A stretch of DNA of 64,000 nucleotides, from positions 124,001-188,000 of the forward strand of contig NZ_JRKJ01000006.1 of NCBI RefSeq assembly GCF_000770795.1. Reading direction: 5' to 3'. Positions within the stretch are counted from its first letter, which is position 1. Every line of letters starts with the position of its first letter. Shown piece after piece: positions 18,115 to 27,309 of the stretch. This stretch comes from Lysobacter dokdonensis DS-58. Its GTDB lineage: Bacteria > Pseudomonadota > Gammaproteobacteria > Xanthomonadales > Xanthomonadaceae. The notes under the pieces are model-generated. The model did no database searches. It saw only the letters and a program-made list of their open reading frames with translations, and had not been told where the DNA came from. A program made the translations under genes and the position numbers.

Positions 18115-18948
18115 TCAACGGACCGAGAGGACGCGCAACACGCGCCACTCGTTCTCGGTGCGGCGGACCAGCAGCGTGCGGACCTGCGTGGCCTGCGCCC
18201 CCGCGCTTGTCACCGCCAGCTCGACCGTACCCGTGCCCGAGCCATCCGTGCGATAGCCCCGGACGTCGATCACCAGCGACTTCGTGCCGGTGGTGTCCGT
18301 GCAATCGAGCTGGGTCGAAGCGGGCAGGGCCGCGGTGACGTCCTTCGAAGCGGCCGCCCCGTCGATCTGCAGGCACGCGATTTTCGGTGCGTCCGCCGCG
18401 AGCTCCACGCCCGCGAGCATCGTCGCGAGCGCGGGTGGTGTTTCCACCGGATAGGCGCCGGGCACCGGATCGACAGGCGCCGTCTGCACGGCGACCGGCG
18501 CGGTCGCAGCGGGCTTCGCCGTCGGCGCGGCCGCCGTCGGCGCCTTGCCTGCCCGATGCGCCGCGATCCACGCCAGCGCCACCGCCAGCACGATCGCGAT
18601 CAGCAACCCGATCTTGTAGCGGAACGCACGCTTGGTCGGCGTGGCCGTGGTGCGTTCGCTGACATGCAGGACCGCGTCGGGCAGGAAGCTGTCGCTGCCG
18701 CCGCGCGTGGAATCGAGCAAGCCGGCCTCGCGCAGGATCTGCCGCGCGCGCGGCTGGTCTTCGGACCGCACCACCCACACAGCAGGCAACGGGCCTCCGG
18801 TTTCGGAATCCTTGTACGTGCGCCGACCGCTCCAGCCGCTCTTGTACGAACGCCCGTGCGTGATACGCACCTCGATGCCGTCGGCCTCGAGCATCTTCGC
18901 GATGCCCTCGACGTTGGCGATGCGGGGACTGGAGAACACCTGCCGCAT
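18115..18948 (-). CDS. Membrane protein with N-terminal DUF2007 domain
   Basis: A 277-residue protein. Residues 1-80 are a DUF2007-like putative signal-transducing domain (MRQVFSSPRIANVEGIAKML; PAVWVVRSEDQPRARQILREAG). One membrane segment follows (about residues 112-132, YKIGLLIAIVLAVALAWIA), then an Ala/Pro-rich linker and a C-terminal domain of about 115 residues that should face the periplasm. Function unknown. It starts one base after the tesB stop and lies 34 bases before the sigma factor gene, so the three may form an operon. Confidence 0.8.
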   Translation of the reverse strand: MRQVFSSPRIANVEGIAKMLEADGIEVRITHGRSYKSGWSGRRTYKDSETGGPLPAVWVVRSEDQPRARQILREAGLLDSTRGGSDSFLPDAVLHVSERTTATPTKRAFRYKIGLLIAIVLAVALAWIAAHRAGKAPTAAAPTAKPAATAPVAVQTAPVDPVPGAYPVETPPALATMLAGVELAADAPKIACLQIDGAAASKDVTAALPASTQLDCTDTTGTKSLVIDVRGYRTDGSGTGTVELAVTSAGAQATQVRTLLVRRTENEWRVLRVLSVR

Positions 18949-18949
18949 G

Positions 18950-19834
18950 TCAGTCCTTCGTCTCGTTGGCCACGCGGATCAGGCCTTCCTGCGCGGTGCT
19001 CGCCACGAGCTTGCCGTGGCGGTCGTAGATCTGCCCGCGCGCCAGGCCGCGGCCGTCCTGCGCGCTCGGGCTGTCGATGGAATACAGCAACCATTCGTCC
19101 GCGCGGAACGGGCGATGGAACCACAGCGCGTGATCGAGCGAGGCCATCAACACGTTCGGCTGGTAATAGCTGATGCCGTGCGGGAACGTCGCCGTGCCGA
19201 GCAGGTGGAAATCCGACGCGTACGCGAGCAACGCACGGTGCAGTTCCGGCGCATCGCCGACGCGTTCGCTCAATCGGAACCACACGTGCTGGAACGGCGG
19301 GCGCTTGGGCGGATTCAACTCGTCGCGCGGATACACGTGGCGGAATTCGAACGGCCCCTGGCGCGAAAGCCACCGCTGCACTTTCGACGGCAGCTTCTGG
19401 AGTTGCTCGGGCGCCAGGTCCGTCGTGGCGGCGATGTCTTCGGGCATCGGCACTTCGGGCATCGAGAGTTGATGCTGGCCCTGGCCGCCTTCCTCGCGCT
19501 GGAACGATGCGGCGAGGAAAAAGATCGGCTGTCCGTGCTGCACCGCCGTCACGCGGCGCACGGAAAAACTGCCGCCATCGCGCGTGCGGTCGACCAGGTA
19601 CACGATCGGCGCTTCGATGTCGCCCGCGCGCAGGAAATAGGCATGCAGCGAATGCGCGCTGCGCGGCTCCTTCACCGCATCCATCGTGGCCTGCGCCGCG
19701 GACAGCGCCTGCCCGAGCACCTGTCCGCCGAAGACGTACTTGGTGCCGATGTCGCGGCTCTGGCCGCGGAACAGGTTGTCCTCGAGGCGTTCGAGGGACA
19801 GCAGTTCGATCAGTTCGGAAACGGGCGCGGTCAT
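18950..19834 (-). CDS. tesB: Acyl-CoA thioesterase II TesB
   Basis: A 294-residue double hotdog thioesterase that hydrolyses medium- and long-chain acyl-CoA. Family motifs: NLFRGQSRDIGTKYVFGGQV, the hotdog helix with HSLHAYFLRAGD, and YASDFHLLGTA with Asp208, which aligns with the catalytic Asp204 of E. coli TesB. E. coli TesB has 286 residues. TATACT lies six bases before the ATG with no ribosome-binding site, so a leaderless message is likely. Confidence 0.96.
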   Translation of the reverse strand: MTAPVSELIELLSLERLEDNLFRGQSRDIGTKYVFGGQVLGQALSAAQATMDAVKEPRSAHSLHAYFLRAGDIEAPIVYLVDRTRDGGSFSVRRVTAVQHGQPIFFLAASFQREEGGQGQHQLSMPEVPMPEDIAATTDLAPEQLQKLPSKVQRWLSRQGPFEFRHVYPRDELNPPKRPPFQHVWFRLSERVGDAPELHRALLAYASDFHLLGTATFPHGISYYQPNVLMASLDHALWFHRPFRADEWLLYSIDSPSAQDGRGLARGQIYDRHGKLVASTAQEGLIRVANETKD

Positions 19835-19846
19835 GGCCGCAGTATA
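19835..19846 (-). promoter_or_regulatory. -10 element directly before the tesB start codon
   Basis: TATACT (minus strand, 19846-19841) matches the consensus TATAAT in five of six bases and is six bases (GCGGCC) from the tesB ATG. The expected start of transcription falls on or next to the ATG. Confidence 0.6.
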
Positions 19847-19863
19847 GGGGCGGCCCGCTGGAA

Positions 19864-20442
19864 TCACGGCTCCAGTCGTTTCAATCGCACCTGCCGCAGC
19901 ACGCGGTCCCACGGGAACAACGGCCCGGGATCGCGCTTGCGGCGCACGGTCTGCGCCGGGTCGTCTTCGGCCGCGACCGTCGTCGTGTCGAGGTCTTCAT
20001 GCCCGGCGATGAACTGCAGCGCCGGATAGTCGTCGGACAACACCTTCAGCAACGCGATGAGCGCGACGATCTGCGCTTCCGTATACGGCTCGTCCATCGC
20101 CTGGTGGTTCGCGTCGAGCCAGCGCGGATAGCGCCCGGTGTTCACCAGCTCGATGCCGATCGACCGCGGGTTGTAGCCGCGCGTGTGGTTCGCCACGCGT
20201 TCGGGCGCAACCCACATGTGAACGGCGCCGTCGCGGTCGATGTAGAAGTGCCCGCTGTTGCCCTGGCCCGAGTCGGCATAGAGCACGCGCTCGCCGTACT
20301 CGCGCGCGGTGGCCAGGTCCGGCAGTTCGGTGCAATGGATGACCACGAGGTCGATCTGCGCGCGCGGGCGCGCGTCGAGACGGGCTTCGTAGGGCAGGGG
20401 CGTGGATTCGACCGGAAGCTCCGGCGGCGGCATGGGCACCAT
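19864..20442 (-). CDS. N-acetylmuramoyl-L-alanine amidase (AmpD/amidase_2 type)
   Basis: A 192-residue protein with the amidase_2 zinc fold: DLVVIHCTELPD gives the first His ligand, SGHFYIDRDG the substrate strand, VANHTRGYNPRSIGIELVNTGRY the second His region and conserved Glu, and FIAGHEDLDT the last His. It would cut the bond between MurNAc and L-Ala in peptidoglycan fragments. No signal peptide is visible, so a cytoplasmic recycling role like AmpD is possible. The start is probably ATG 20442; ATG 20433 is an alternative. A 16-bp palindrome with a TAGCAT -10 lies seven bases upstream. Confidence 0.88.
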   Translation of the reverse strand: MVPMPPPELPVESTPLPYEARLDARPRAQIDLVVIHCTELPDLATAREYGERVLYADSGQGNSGHFYIDRDGAVHMWVAPERVANHTRGYNPRSIGIELVNTGRYPRWLDANHQAMDEPYTEAQIVALIALLKVLSDDYPALQFIAGHEDLDTTTVAAEDDPAQTVRRKRDPGPLFPWDRVLRQVRLKRLEP

Positions 20443-20446
20443 GGCC

Positions 20447-20462
20447 GCGATGCTAGCATCGC
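20447..20462. promoter_or_regulatory. 16-bp perfect palindrome between divergent amidase and MOSC genes
   Basis: GCGATGCTAGCATCGC is a perfect palindrome between two divergent genes. Because of the symmetry, TAGCAT is present on both strands and may be a shared -10 for both. For the amidase it is seven bases from the ATG (leaderless), and for the MOSC gene it leaves a leader of about 23 bases. It could also be an operator. Confidence 0.5.
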
Positions 20463-20488
20463 CGTGTTGCCTCCCCCGCACGTGCCGC

Positions 20489-20992
20489 ATGCCCGCCATT
20501 CCCCCGCCCGGATCCGCCCTCGGCCGCCTCATGGCGACATTGCCGCGCGCCGGCCGCGTGGAATGGATCGGCCTGCGCCCGAAGCGCGACGTCCCCATGG
20601 CCCCCGCCGATGCCGCGGAAGCGAAAACCGGCAAGGGCCTGGTCGGCGACCGCTACACCGGCGGCAGCGGCAAGCGCGGCGTCACGCTGATCCAGGCCGA
20701 GCACCTGCCGGCCATCGCGGCGTTGTCGGGCCATGATTCGGTCTCGCCGGTGTTGCTCCGTCGCAACGTCGTTGTCTCGGGCATCCCGCTGATCGCGTTG
20801 AAGGGGCGGCGCTTCCGCATCGGCGATGTGATCCTCGAAGGCACCGACAGCTGCGACCCGTGCTCGCGCATGGAAGAAGCGCTCGGCCCCGGCGGCTTCA
20901 ATGCGATGCGCAACATGGGCGGCTTGTGCGCGCGCATCGTCGAAGGCGGGATGTTCCGCATCGGCGATGCCGTATCGGCCATCGAAGACTAA
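20489..20992 (+). CDS. MOSC domain-containing protein
   Basis: A 167-residue single-domain MOSC protein, the fold found at the C terminus of molybdenum cofactor sulfurases and in YiiM/YuaD-type reductases. Motifs: VEWIGLRP, AKTGKGLVGDRYTGGSGKRGVT, RRNVVVSGIPL and the conserved DSCDPCSRMEEALGPGGF with the cysteine that carries sulfur or binds the cofactor. Such proteins act in molybdenum cofactor-dependent detoxification of N-hydroxylated compounds. The start could be ATG 20489 or ATG 20531. The next gene begins eight bases downstream. Confidence 0.88.
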   Translation: MPAIPPPGSALGRLMATLPRAGRVEWIGLRPKRDVPMAPADAAEAKTGKGLVGDRYTGGSGKRGVTLIQAEHLPAIAALSGHDSVSPVLLRRNVVVSGIPLIALKGRRFRIGDVILEGTDSCDPCSRMEEALGPGGFNAMRNMGGLCARIVEGGMFRIGDAVSAIED

Positions 20993-21000
20993 GGACGGTC

Positions 21001-21525
21001 ATGCGCGGTCATTGCATCTTGTCGCACGGGTTCGAAAGCGGACCCGACGCCACCAAAGTCACGGCGCTCGCCGACGTGGCCGAGCGCTTCGGCTGGACGC
21101 ACGAACGCCCGGACTTCACCGACCTCGACGCCAAGCGCGACATCAGCGACCTCGGCGATGTCGCCGCACGCGTGCAGCGCCTGATGGGGTTGGCGAAGGA
21201 CGCGGCGGCCAACGGCCCGCTCGTGCTCGCCGGTTCCAGTCTTGGCGCGTGGATTTCGGGGCACGTTTCGTTGCAGGTGCCGGTCGCCGGACTGTTCCTG
21301 ATGGCGCCGCCGATCGCCTTGAACGCCGCGCATCCCTTCGACGCCGCCGGCATCCCTACGTCGATCATCCACGGATGGGACGACGAACTCATTCCCGCGC
21401 GCGACGTCATCGCCTGGGCGCAAGGGCGCCGCGCGAACCTGCTGATGGTCGACGACACCCATCGCCTCTCCGCGCACGTACAAGCCAGTGCCGACGCCTT
21501 CGCGGCACTGCTGGGCAAACTCTGA
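21001..21525 (+). CDS. Alpha/beta hydrolase (YcfP/RBBP9-like)
   Basis: A 174-residue compact alpha/beta hydrolase. [14 protein letters not shown] holds the oxyanion loop after the first strand, [14 protein letters not shown] gives the nucleophile elbow GSSLG with the catalytic Ser, HGWDDELIP the acidic residue and DDTHRLSAH the catalytic His. The substrate is unknown. It lies in a dense plus-strand run: MOSC ends eight bases upstream and rlmKL starts two bases downstream. Confidence 0.88.
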   Translation: MRGHCILSHGFESGPDATKVTALADVAERFGWTHERPDFTDLDAKRDISDLGDVAARVQRLMGLAKDAAANGPLVLAGSSLGAWISGHVSLQVPVAGLFLMAPPIALNAAHPFDAAGIPTSIIHGWDDELIPARDVIAWAQGRRANLLMVDDTHRLSAHVQASADAFAALLGKL

Positions 21526-21526
21526 A

Positions 21527-23683
21527 ATGAAGTTCTTCGCAAGCTGCGGCAAGGGCCTGGAATACCTGCTGGCCGACGAAATGCTGGCGCTCGGATGCAC
21601 GCGCGCGACCGCGACGATGGCCGGCACCAATGTCGAAGGTGAACTGATCGACGCGCAGCGCGCAGTGCTGTGGTCGCGCCTGGCCAGCCGCGTGTTGTGG
21701 CCGATCGCCGAATTTGATTGTCCCGACGAACACGCGCTCTACGCCGGTGTCGCCGCCGTCGATTGGGAACAACACCTGGGCCCGGGCCACACGCTTGCGG
21801 TGGATGCGCACGTGTCCGGCGAAGCGCTCACGCATGCGCGCTATGCCGCGCAACGCGTGAAGGACGCGGTGGTCGACGTGCTGCGCCAGCGCACCGGCGC
21901 GCGCCCGGATGTCGACATCGAATCCCCCGACGTCCGATTGAACCTCGTCGTGCGCAAGAACAAGGCGACCTTGTCGATCGACCTCGGCGGGGGCCCGTTG
22001 CATCGCCGCGGCTGGCGCCGCGCGCAGGGCGAAGCGCCGTTGAAGGAAAACCTCGCGGCGGCGGTGTTGCTGCGCGGGCAGTGGCCGACGTTGTATCGCG
22101 ATGGCGCGGCGCTGCTCGATCCGATGTGCGGCAGCGGCACGTTGCTGATCGAAGGCGCATTGATGGCGGCCGACGTGGCGCCGGGCCTGCAACGCCACGG
22201 CGCCCAGACGCCGACGCGCTGGTACGGCTTCGACAAGGCCGCATGGCAATCGCTGGTCGACGATGCACGGCAACGCCGCGATGCCGGCTTGCTCGCACTG
22301 CGTCCCGCGTTCTTCGGCAGCGATGCCGATGGACGCATCCTCGAAGCCGCGCGCGGCAACGCGCAGGCCGCCGGCGTGACGCACGGGCTCGACCTGCGTC
22401 CGACGCCGGTCGAAACACTGACGCGCGCGACCGACTTCGGGCCACGCGGCCTCGTCGTGTGCAATCCGCCGTACGACGCACGCCTGGCCGCCGACCCCGC
22501 GCTCTATCGCGCACTCGGCGATGCATTGCGCCGCAATACGCCCGAATGGCGCGCAAGCCTGCTGTGCGGCGACGACGAACTCGCCCGCGCCACCGGCCTG
22601 CGCGCGAACAAGCGCTATCAGCTCTTCAACGGTGCGATCGAATGCACGCTGATCGTGTGCGACCCCATCGCACCGCCGCAGCGGCACGTCGACGCGCCGC
22701 CGCCGGTGTTGAGCGAAGGCGCGCAGATGGTCGCCAACCGCCTGCGCAAGAACCTCAAGAAGCTCAAGTCCTGGCGCGAGAAGGACGGCATCGACAACTA
22801 CCGCGCCTACGACGCGGACCTGCCGGAATACGCCGCCGCCATCGATGTCTACACGACCGCCGATTCGCGCGAGCACTGGCTGCACGTGCAGGAATACGCC
22901 GCGCCAGCGGAGATTCCCGAAGCCACCACGCGCAAGCGCCTCAACGAATTGCTCGCCGCCGCGCGCGAGGTCTTCGGTTTGCCGAAGGAACGCATCGCGC
23001 TCAAGACGCGCAGTATCGGCAAGGGCGGCAGCAAGTACGGTCGCTTCGACCGCCGGGGTGAATACCTCGTCGTGAAGGAAGGCGATGCGCGCCTGCGCGT
23101 GAACCTGTTCGACTACCTCGACACCGGCGTCTTCCTCGACCATCGCCCGTTGCGGCTGCGCATCGCCCATGAGGCACGCAACAAGCGCTTCCTCAACCTG
23201 TTCTGCTACACGGGCGCGGCGACGGTGCAGGCCGCGCAGGGTGGGGCATCGAGCACCACCAGCGTCGACCTCAGCGGCACTTACCTCCAATGGTTGTCGG
23301 ACAACCTGCAGGAGAACGGCATCGGCGGCGGCCGTCACCGCCTCGTACAGGCCGACGCGATGCAATGGTTGCTGTCCGACCGCGGCGACTACGATTTGAT
23401 CTTCTGCGACCCGCCGACCTTTTCGAACTCCGCGCGCGCCGCCGACTTCGACGTGCAGCGCGAACACGTCCGCATGCTGCGCGCCGCGTTGATGCGCCTG
23501 GCGCCGGGCGGCTCGCTCTACTTCTCGAACAACTACCGCCGCTTCAAGCTGGACGAAGAGGCGCTGTCCGAGTTCGCGTCCATCGAAGACATCACCAGCG
23601 AGACGATTCCGCCGGACTTCGCACGCGACGCCCGCATCCACCGCTGCTGGCGCTTGCGCCGCCTGGGCGTGGACGCACGTTGA
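21527..23683 (+). CDS. rlmL: Bifunctional 23S rRNA methyltransferase RlmKL
   Basis: A 718-residue fusion of two methyltransferases that modify 23S rRNA: RlmL makes m2G2445 and RlmK makes m7G2069 (E. coli numbering). A THUMP domain covers about residues 45-155. The RlmL half has DPMCGSGT at 198-205 and the catalytic NPPY at 313-316. The RlmK half has a SAM-binding [16 protein letters not shown] loop and DPPTF at 628-632. E. coli RlmKL is 702 residues. The ATG at 21527 is one base after the upstream stop. Gene symbol rlmL (also rlmKL). Confidence 0.97.
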   Translation: MKFFASCGKGLEYLLADEMLALGCTRATATMAGTNVEGELIDAQRAVLWSRLASRVLWPIAEFDCPDEHALYAGVAAVDWEQHLGPGHTLAVDAHVSGEALTHARYAAQRVKDAVVDVLRQRTGARPDVDIESPDVRLNLVVRKNKATLSIDLGGGPLHRRGWRRAQGEAPLKENLAAAVLLRGQWPTLYRDGAALLDPMCGSGTLLIEGALMAADVAPGLQRHGAQTPTRWYGFDKAAWQSLVDDARQRRDAGLLALRPAFFGSDADGRILEAARGNAQAAGVTHGLDLRPTPVETLTRATDFGPRGLVVCNPPYDARLAADPALYRALGDALRRNTPEWRASLLCGDDELARATGLRANKRYQLFNGAIECTLIVCDPIAPPQRHVDAPPPVLSEGAQMVANRLRKNLKKLKSWREKDGIDNYRAYDADLPEYAAAIDVYTTADSREHWLHVQEYAAPAEIPEATTRKRLNELLAAAREVFGLPKERIALKTRSIGKGGSKYGRFDRRGEYLVVKEGDARLRVNLFDYLDTGVFLDHRPLRLRIAHEARNKRFLNLFCYTGAATVQAAQGGASSTTSVDLSGTYLQWLSDNLQENGIGGGRHRLVQADAMQWLLSDRGDYDLIFCDPPTFSNSARAADFDVQREHVRMLRAALMRLAPGGSLYFSNNYRRFKLDEEALSEFASIEDITSETIPPDFARDARIHRCWRLRRLGVDAR

Positions 23684-23690
23684 GATCGGC

Positions 23691-24272
23691 ATGAGCGCGC
23701 GCGCGGACTGGTTCGCGTTCATCGGGCAGTGGTTGCGCAATCCGCTGCAGACCGCCGCGGTCGCGCCGTCGGGCCGCGACCTTGCGCAGGCGATGGTCGA
23801 CGAACTCCCGCACGATGCGCACCGCGTGATCGAACTGGGCGGCGGCACGGGTTCGATGACGCGCGCGCTGATCGCGCACGGCATCCAACGCCACGCCTTG
23901 CTGATCCTCGAACTCAACGAGTCGCTCGCCGCCCACTTGCGCAAGCGTTTTCCCGGCGCGCACGTCGCGCAGGGCGACGCGGCCGACCTGCAACGGATCG
24001 CCGCGCATTGCGGGTTCCTGTCCGGCGGCTGCGCCGACGCGATCGTCTCCAGCCTCGGCCTGCTCAACATGCCCGAGGACTTGCAGCGCCGCATCCTGGA
24101 GGCGTCGTTCGCGTGCCTGCGCCGCGGCGGCCGCTTCATCCAGTTCACCTACGGCGCGCAGGCGCCGGTGAGCGATGCCGTCCAGAAGGCGCTACGCTTG
24201 AAGGTGCGCCGCGACGGCTTCGTGCTGCGCAACGTGCCGCCAGCGACGGTGTACGTCTACGAGCGTCAGTAG
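23691..24272 (+). CDS. Class I SAM-dependent methyltransferase (PmtA-like)
   Basis: A 193-residue methyltransferase. RNPLQTAAVAPSGRDLAQAM followed by VIELGGGTGSMTRALI resembles PmtA-type phospholipid N-methyltransferases and rRNA dimethylases; VAQGDAADL and DAIVSSLGLLNMP form motifs II to IV. The substrate could be phosphatidylethanolamine or another small molecule; sequence alone does not decide. It starts seven bases after rlmKL. Its last seven bases overlap the end of the convergent secreted protein gene. Confidence 0.87.
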   Translation: MSARADWFAFIGQWLRNPLQTAAVAPSGRDLAQAMVDELPHDAHRVIELGGGTGSMTRALIAHGIQRHALLILELNESLAAHLRKRFPGAHVAQGDAADLQRIAAHCGFLSGGCADAIVSSLGLLNMPEDLQRRILEASFACLRRGGRFIQFTYGAQAPVSDAVQKALRLKVRRDGFVLRNVPPATVYVYERQ

Positions 24273-24754
24273 TCGGGACACCCGGTCGTGCTGTACGACA
24301 GCGACGACGGATTGGCCGGAGCCGTCAGGCCATTGGTGGTGTCCTTCAGCGTGATGTTGGTGAACACGACGGATACCAGCGTCACGGACTGACCATACGG
24401 ACACACCAGCGAGCTTTCGGGCGCGGGGATGGTGAGCGTGTTGCTGATCCGCCCGTTCTTGTCGATGGTGAACGTGCCGCTGACGTAGACGTTCTTGAGC
24501 ACTTCTTCCTTGGCGCCGGGCTTCGGGCACACATGCCCGCGCTTGACGCACTGGAAATGGGCGCCCGCTTTGGCGCTCGCCACGTACGTGATGCCGTTCT
24601 GGGTGTTGCCCAAGCCGACTTCCGTCCAATCGACGATGACCTTGGGCGAGCCGAGCGACGCGCTGGGCGCGCGCAGGAAATGCGGGCGGCCGCCCGGCGC
24701 TGCCGTCACGACGACGACCAGGGCGAGCAGGCACAGCTTGTATCGGGTCTGCAT
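24266..24754 (-). CDS. Secreted four-cysteine protein, paralog B
   Basis: A 162-residue exported protein. A basic start and hydrophobic stretch (YKLCLLALVVVVTAAPGG) form a signal peptide. The mature part shares RPxFLRAPSASLGSPKVIV, a WTEVGLG segment, TIDKNGRIS and a C-terminal NPSSLSYS with the adjacent paralog (24851-25333). Four cysteines stand at matching places (FQCVKRGHVC, LVCPYG and GCPDY) and could form two disulfides. I do not recognise the family. GGAGGA lies upstream of the ATG at 24754. Confidence 0.8.
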   Translation of the reverse strand: MQTRYKLCLLALVVVVTAAPGGRPHFLRAPSASLGSPKVIVDWTEVGLGNTQNGITYVASAKAGAHFQCVKRGHVCPKPGAKEEVLKNVYVSGTFTIDKNGRISNTLTIPAPESSLVCPYGQSVTLVSVVFTNITLKDTTNGLTAPANPSSLSYSTTGCPDY

Positions 24755-24850
24755 GGCGTCCTCCGTTTCAAAGGAGAACGACGGAATCGCGCGGCGCGAC
24801 TCCCCCAACCGGGTGGGGTTAACCCGCCCCGGCCGGGCGCGTCGCACGAC
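24755..24850 (-). promoter_or_regulatory. Upstream region of paralog B, similar to that of paralog A
   Basis: Both paralogs are preceded by GAGAAC, then a GC-rich AATCGCGCG stretch, a short hairpin (CCCCA...TGGGG here; CCTCC...GGAGG before paralog A, 25405-25425), then TTAACCC or CTAACCC. The match indicates that the duplication carried the upstream region. Whether the hairpin ends transcription or is a control site is not clear. Confidence 0.5.
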
Positions 24851-25333
24851 TCAAGGGCAAACGCGCGCGTTGTAGCTCAGCGACGAAGGATTGGTCGGCG
24901 ACGACACGCCATTGGTCACGTCCGTCAGACGGATGTCGGTGAAGACGACCGATTCCACGCCGACGACCTGGTTGCCCGGACAGACCAAACTGCCGGGCGG
25001 CGCCGGGATGATCAGCGATTCGGAAATCCGCCCGTTCTTGTCGACGGAGAAGGTGCCGCCCACCGAAACGTTCGCCAGCACGTCCTGCTTGTTCGAAGCA
25101 GCCGGGCAGTTGTTGCCGCGGTTGACGCACTGGTAACGCGCGGCTGCCGTTGCGTTCGCCACGTAGCTCACGGTATCGACGCTGCCCAGGCCGACTTCCG
25201 TCCACTTCACGATGACTTTGGGCGAACCGAGCGATGCGCTGGGCGCGCGGAGGAATTGGGGACGACCCAAGGCGATGGCCGTTGTCGCGACCACCGTCAG
25301 GCCGAGCAGGCAGAGCGCATGTTTGTGCTGCAT
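24851..25333 (-). CDS. Secreted four-cysteine protein, paralog A
   Basis: A 160-residue exported protein, the twin of the neighbour at 24266. The signal peptide is KHALCLLGLTVVATTAIA. The mature part shows FLRAPSASLGSPKVIV, KWTEVGLG, YQCVNRGNNC, TFSVDKNGRIS, LVCPGN and NPSSLSYN, and ends in VCP, so the four cysteines are conserved. The strand-rich pattern and the DxTNG and NPSSLSY motifs suggest a small beta fold. Function unknown. The two copies differ mainly in charge and loop residues. Confidence 0.8.
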   Translation of the reverse strand: MQHKHALCLLGLTVVATTAIALGRPQFLRAPSASLGSPKVIVKWTEVGLGSVDTVSYVANATAAARYQCVNRGNNCPAASNKQDVLANVSVGGTFSVDKNGRISESLIIPAPPGSLVCPGNQVVGVESVVFTDIRLTDVTNGVSSPTNPSSLSYNARVCP

Positions 25334-25426
25334 TTCGTTCTCCGGCCGAAGTGGCCTCCAAATTAGAGAGAACGTGGAAATCGCGCGCACCGGCTCCTCC
25401 GGGCGGGGGAGGCTAACCCTTGCGCG

Positions 25427-27169
25427 TCATGTTCCCGGCTTCGGCACGTCGATGCGGATGGCCGCGAGTTGTTCGGGCGCGTAACCGATCTTGCGCAGGA
25501 ACGGCAGCCACCGCGGATCGTCGCGCAGCGAGTCGCTCAACACGTCGAACGCCACCGACGTGGCGGCGGGGTCGCGCATGCGCGCGGCTTCGTCGAGCCA
25601 GCGGAAGGCTTCGTCGCGATCGACGCGATAGCTGTACGCCAGCGCGATCAGCGTGGGCTGTTGTTCGCCGTACGTCTTGATGAGCGCTTGCAGCGCCGCA
25701 TTGGACTCGCGCGTGCGGCCGAGCGCATGGAGCGCCAGCGCGCGCACCTGCAGCCGCGACGCCTCGTCCGGTTCGCCCGCGATCTCGCGCAGCGCGCCGG
25801 CCGCGTCGCCTTTCCCGACCAGCAGCGACACCGCGATGCCGTTGCGTGCGCCGACGAACGCCGGACTCAGCCGCAAGGCCGTGCGGAAGTCGTCGATCGC
25901 TGAATCCCACTGGCGCGCGTAGTAACGGGTGATGCCGCGGTTGTTGTAGGCAGTGGGGTTCGCCGGATCGTGCGCGACGCGGTAGTCGTACAGCGGCAGC
26001 GCTTCGTCGAACCGTCCCACGTTGCTGAGCAGGATGCCGAGCGTGTTGATGGCGACGAGGTTGTTCGGTTCGATCTGCAACGCGCGTCGGTTGTAGTCGG
26101 CGGCGGCCTGCGCGTTGAAGTCGAAGTCCGCGGCCAGGCGCGCCAGCCCGGTGATTGCGATGACGTTGCGCGGGTCGATGCGCAGCGCCTTGTCCAGCGC
26201 TTCGCGTGCGAGCTTCGCCGCTTCCGCCGGCGGCATCTCGCTGTAGATGGACTGGTTGATGTACACGCGCCCCAGGCCCGCCCATGCGCGCGCTTCGTTC
26301 GGCGCGATCGACAGCGCCTGCTTGAAGACGACCAGCGCCTGCGCGCGCCCTTCCTTGCTCTGCTGGTCGAGCAGGGCCTGCGCCTGGAGGACCAGCGCAT
26401 AGACGCGCGGATCCACGGGCGTGACGGTGGGCGCCTTCAGCAGCTTGAGCTTCAATTCCTCCACGACCGACGCGGCGATCTCGTCCTGCACCTGGAAGAT
26501 ATCGTCGAGCTTGCGGTCGTAGGTTTCCGTCCACAGCTGCGCGCCGTCGGTGGCGCGCACCAATTGCACCGAGATGCGCACGCGTTCGCCCGCCTTGCGC
26601 ACGCTGCCCTGCAGGATCGAAGCCACGTTGAGGCGGCGCGCGATCTCCGGGATGGGCAGGTCCTGGCCCTTGAACGCGAAGCTCGAGGTGCGCGCAATCA
26701 CGCGCAACTCCGGCACCTTGTTCAACACGTTGAGCAGTTCCTCGGATACGCCGTCGGAGAAATATTGCTGCTCCTTGTCGGCGCTCATGTTGGCCAGGGG
26801 AAGCACGGCGATCGAAGGATCGTTCTCGATGGTCGGGATGCCGGTGTTCGCCATCGTCGCGGACGTATCCGCCGTCGAGCGCACCGTCTGCCACAACCAT
26901 GCGCCGCCGACGATCACGACGAGCGCGATCAACACGACCTCCAGCCGCGTGACCCGCTGTTGCCCGCGCTCGCCCTGGAACCACGCGATGACCAGTGTCA
27001 GGAAGAACCCGAGTACCGCGAGCGCCACGCCCACGCGCATCGGGATCGCCGACCAGCCATAGGTGTCCGACAACAGCCCGACGCCCTGCAACAAGGCCCA
27101 CGCGACCGCCGTGTACCCGAGCACCCATTGCGCGACCTTGCGCTTGCGTAGCTGGCGGATGGTCAACAT
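25427..27169 (-). CDS. Membrane protein with TolB-like (FlgO-type) domain and TPR repeats
   Basis: A 580-residue protein of the group often annotated as adenylate cyclase-like TPR proteins. The N terminus MLTIRQLRKRKVAQW and two or three membrane segments (about residues 15-65 and 80-100) match that group, which fixes the start at ATG 27169; an in-frame ATG at 27280 is less likely. Next comes the TolB N-terminal-like region: SIAVLPLANMSADKEQQYFSDGVSEELL, VIARTSSFAFKGQD and ILQGSVRKAGERVRISVQLV. From about residue 245 to the end are TPR-type helices. No cyclase catalytic domain is present. Confidence 0.85.
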   Translation of the reverse strand: MLTIRQLRKRKVAQWVLGYTAVAWALLQGVGLLSDTYGWSAIPMRVGVALAVLGFFLTLVIAWFQGERGQQRVTRLEVVLIALVVIVGGAWLWQTVRSTADTSATMANTGIPTIENDPSIAVLPLANMSADKEQQYFSDGVSEELLNVLNKVPELRVIARTSSFAFKGQDLPIPEIARRLNVASILQGSVRKAGERVRISVQLVRATDGAQLWTETYDRKLDDIFQVQDEIAASVVEELKLKLLKAPTVTPVDPRVYALVLQAQALLDQQSKEGRAQALVVFKQALSIAPNEARAWAGLGRVYINQSIYSEMPPAEAAKLAREALDKALRIDPRNVIAITGLARLAADFDFNAQAAADYNRRALQIEPNNLVAINTLGILLSNVGRFDEALPLYDYRVAHDPANPTAYNNRGITRYYARQWDSAIDDFRTALRLSPAFVGARNGIAVSLLVGKGDAAGALREIAGEPDEASRLQVRALALHALGRTRESNAALQALIKTYGEQQPTLIALAYSYRVDRDEAFRWLDEAARMRDPAATSVAFDVLSDSLRDDPRWLPFLRKIGYAPEQLAAIRIDVPKPGT

Positions 27170-27309
27170 GAAGAAGGCAAACGCAAGCAGCAGCGCAAAC
27201 GGGCCGCCGCCGGAAGCAGGTGGCGTGCCAAACCCTGCGTTCCACGAACGGCACTGGCTTCGCGAGCGCTCCGGCGCCATCGTTTCGGCTTCGCAACCAG
27301 GAGCTGCCC

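Noticed and set aside
21407..24148. A 913-codon open frame on the minus strand.
   Set aside because: It is opposite rlmKL and the methyltransferase gene, which are certain; no family features of its own.
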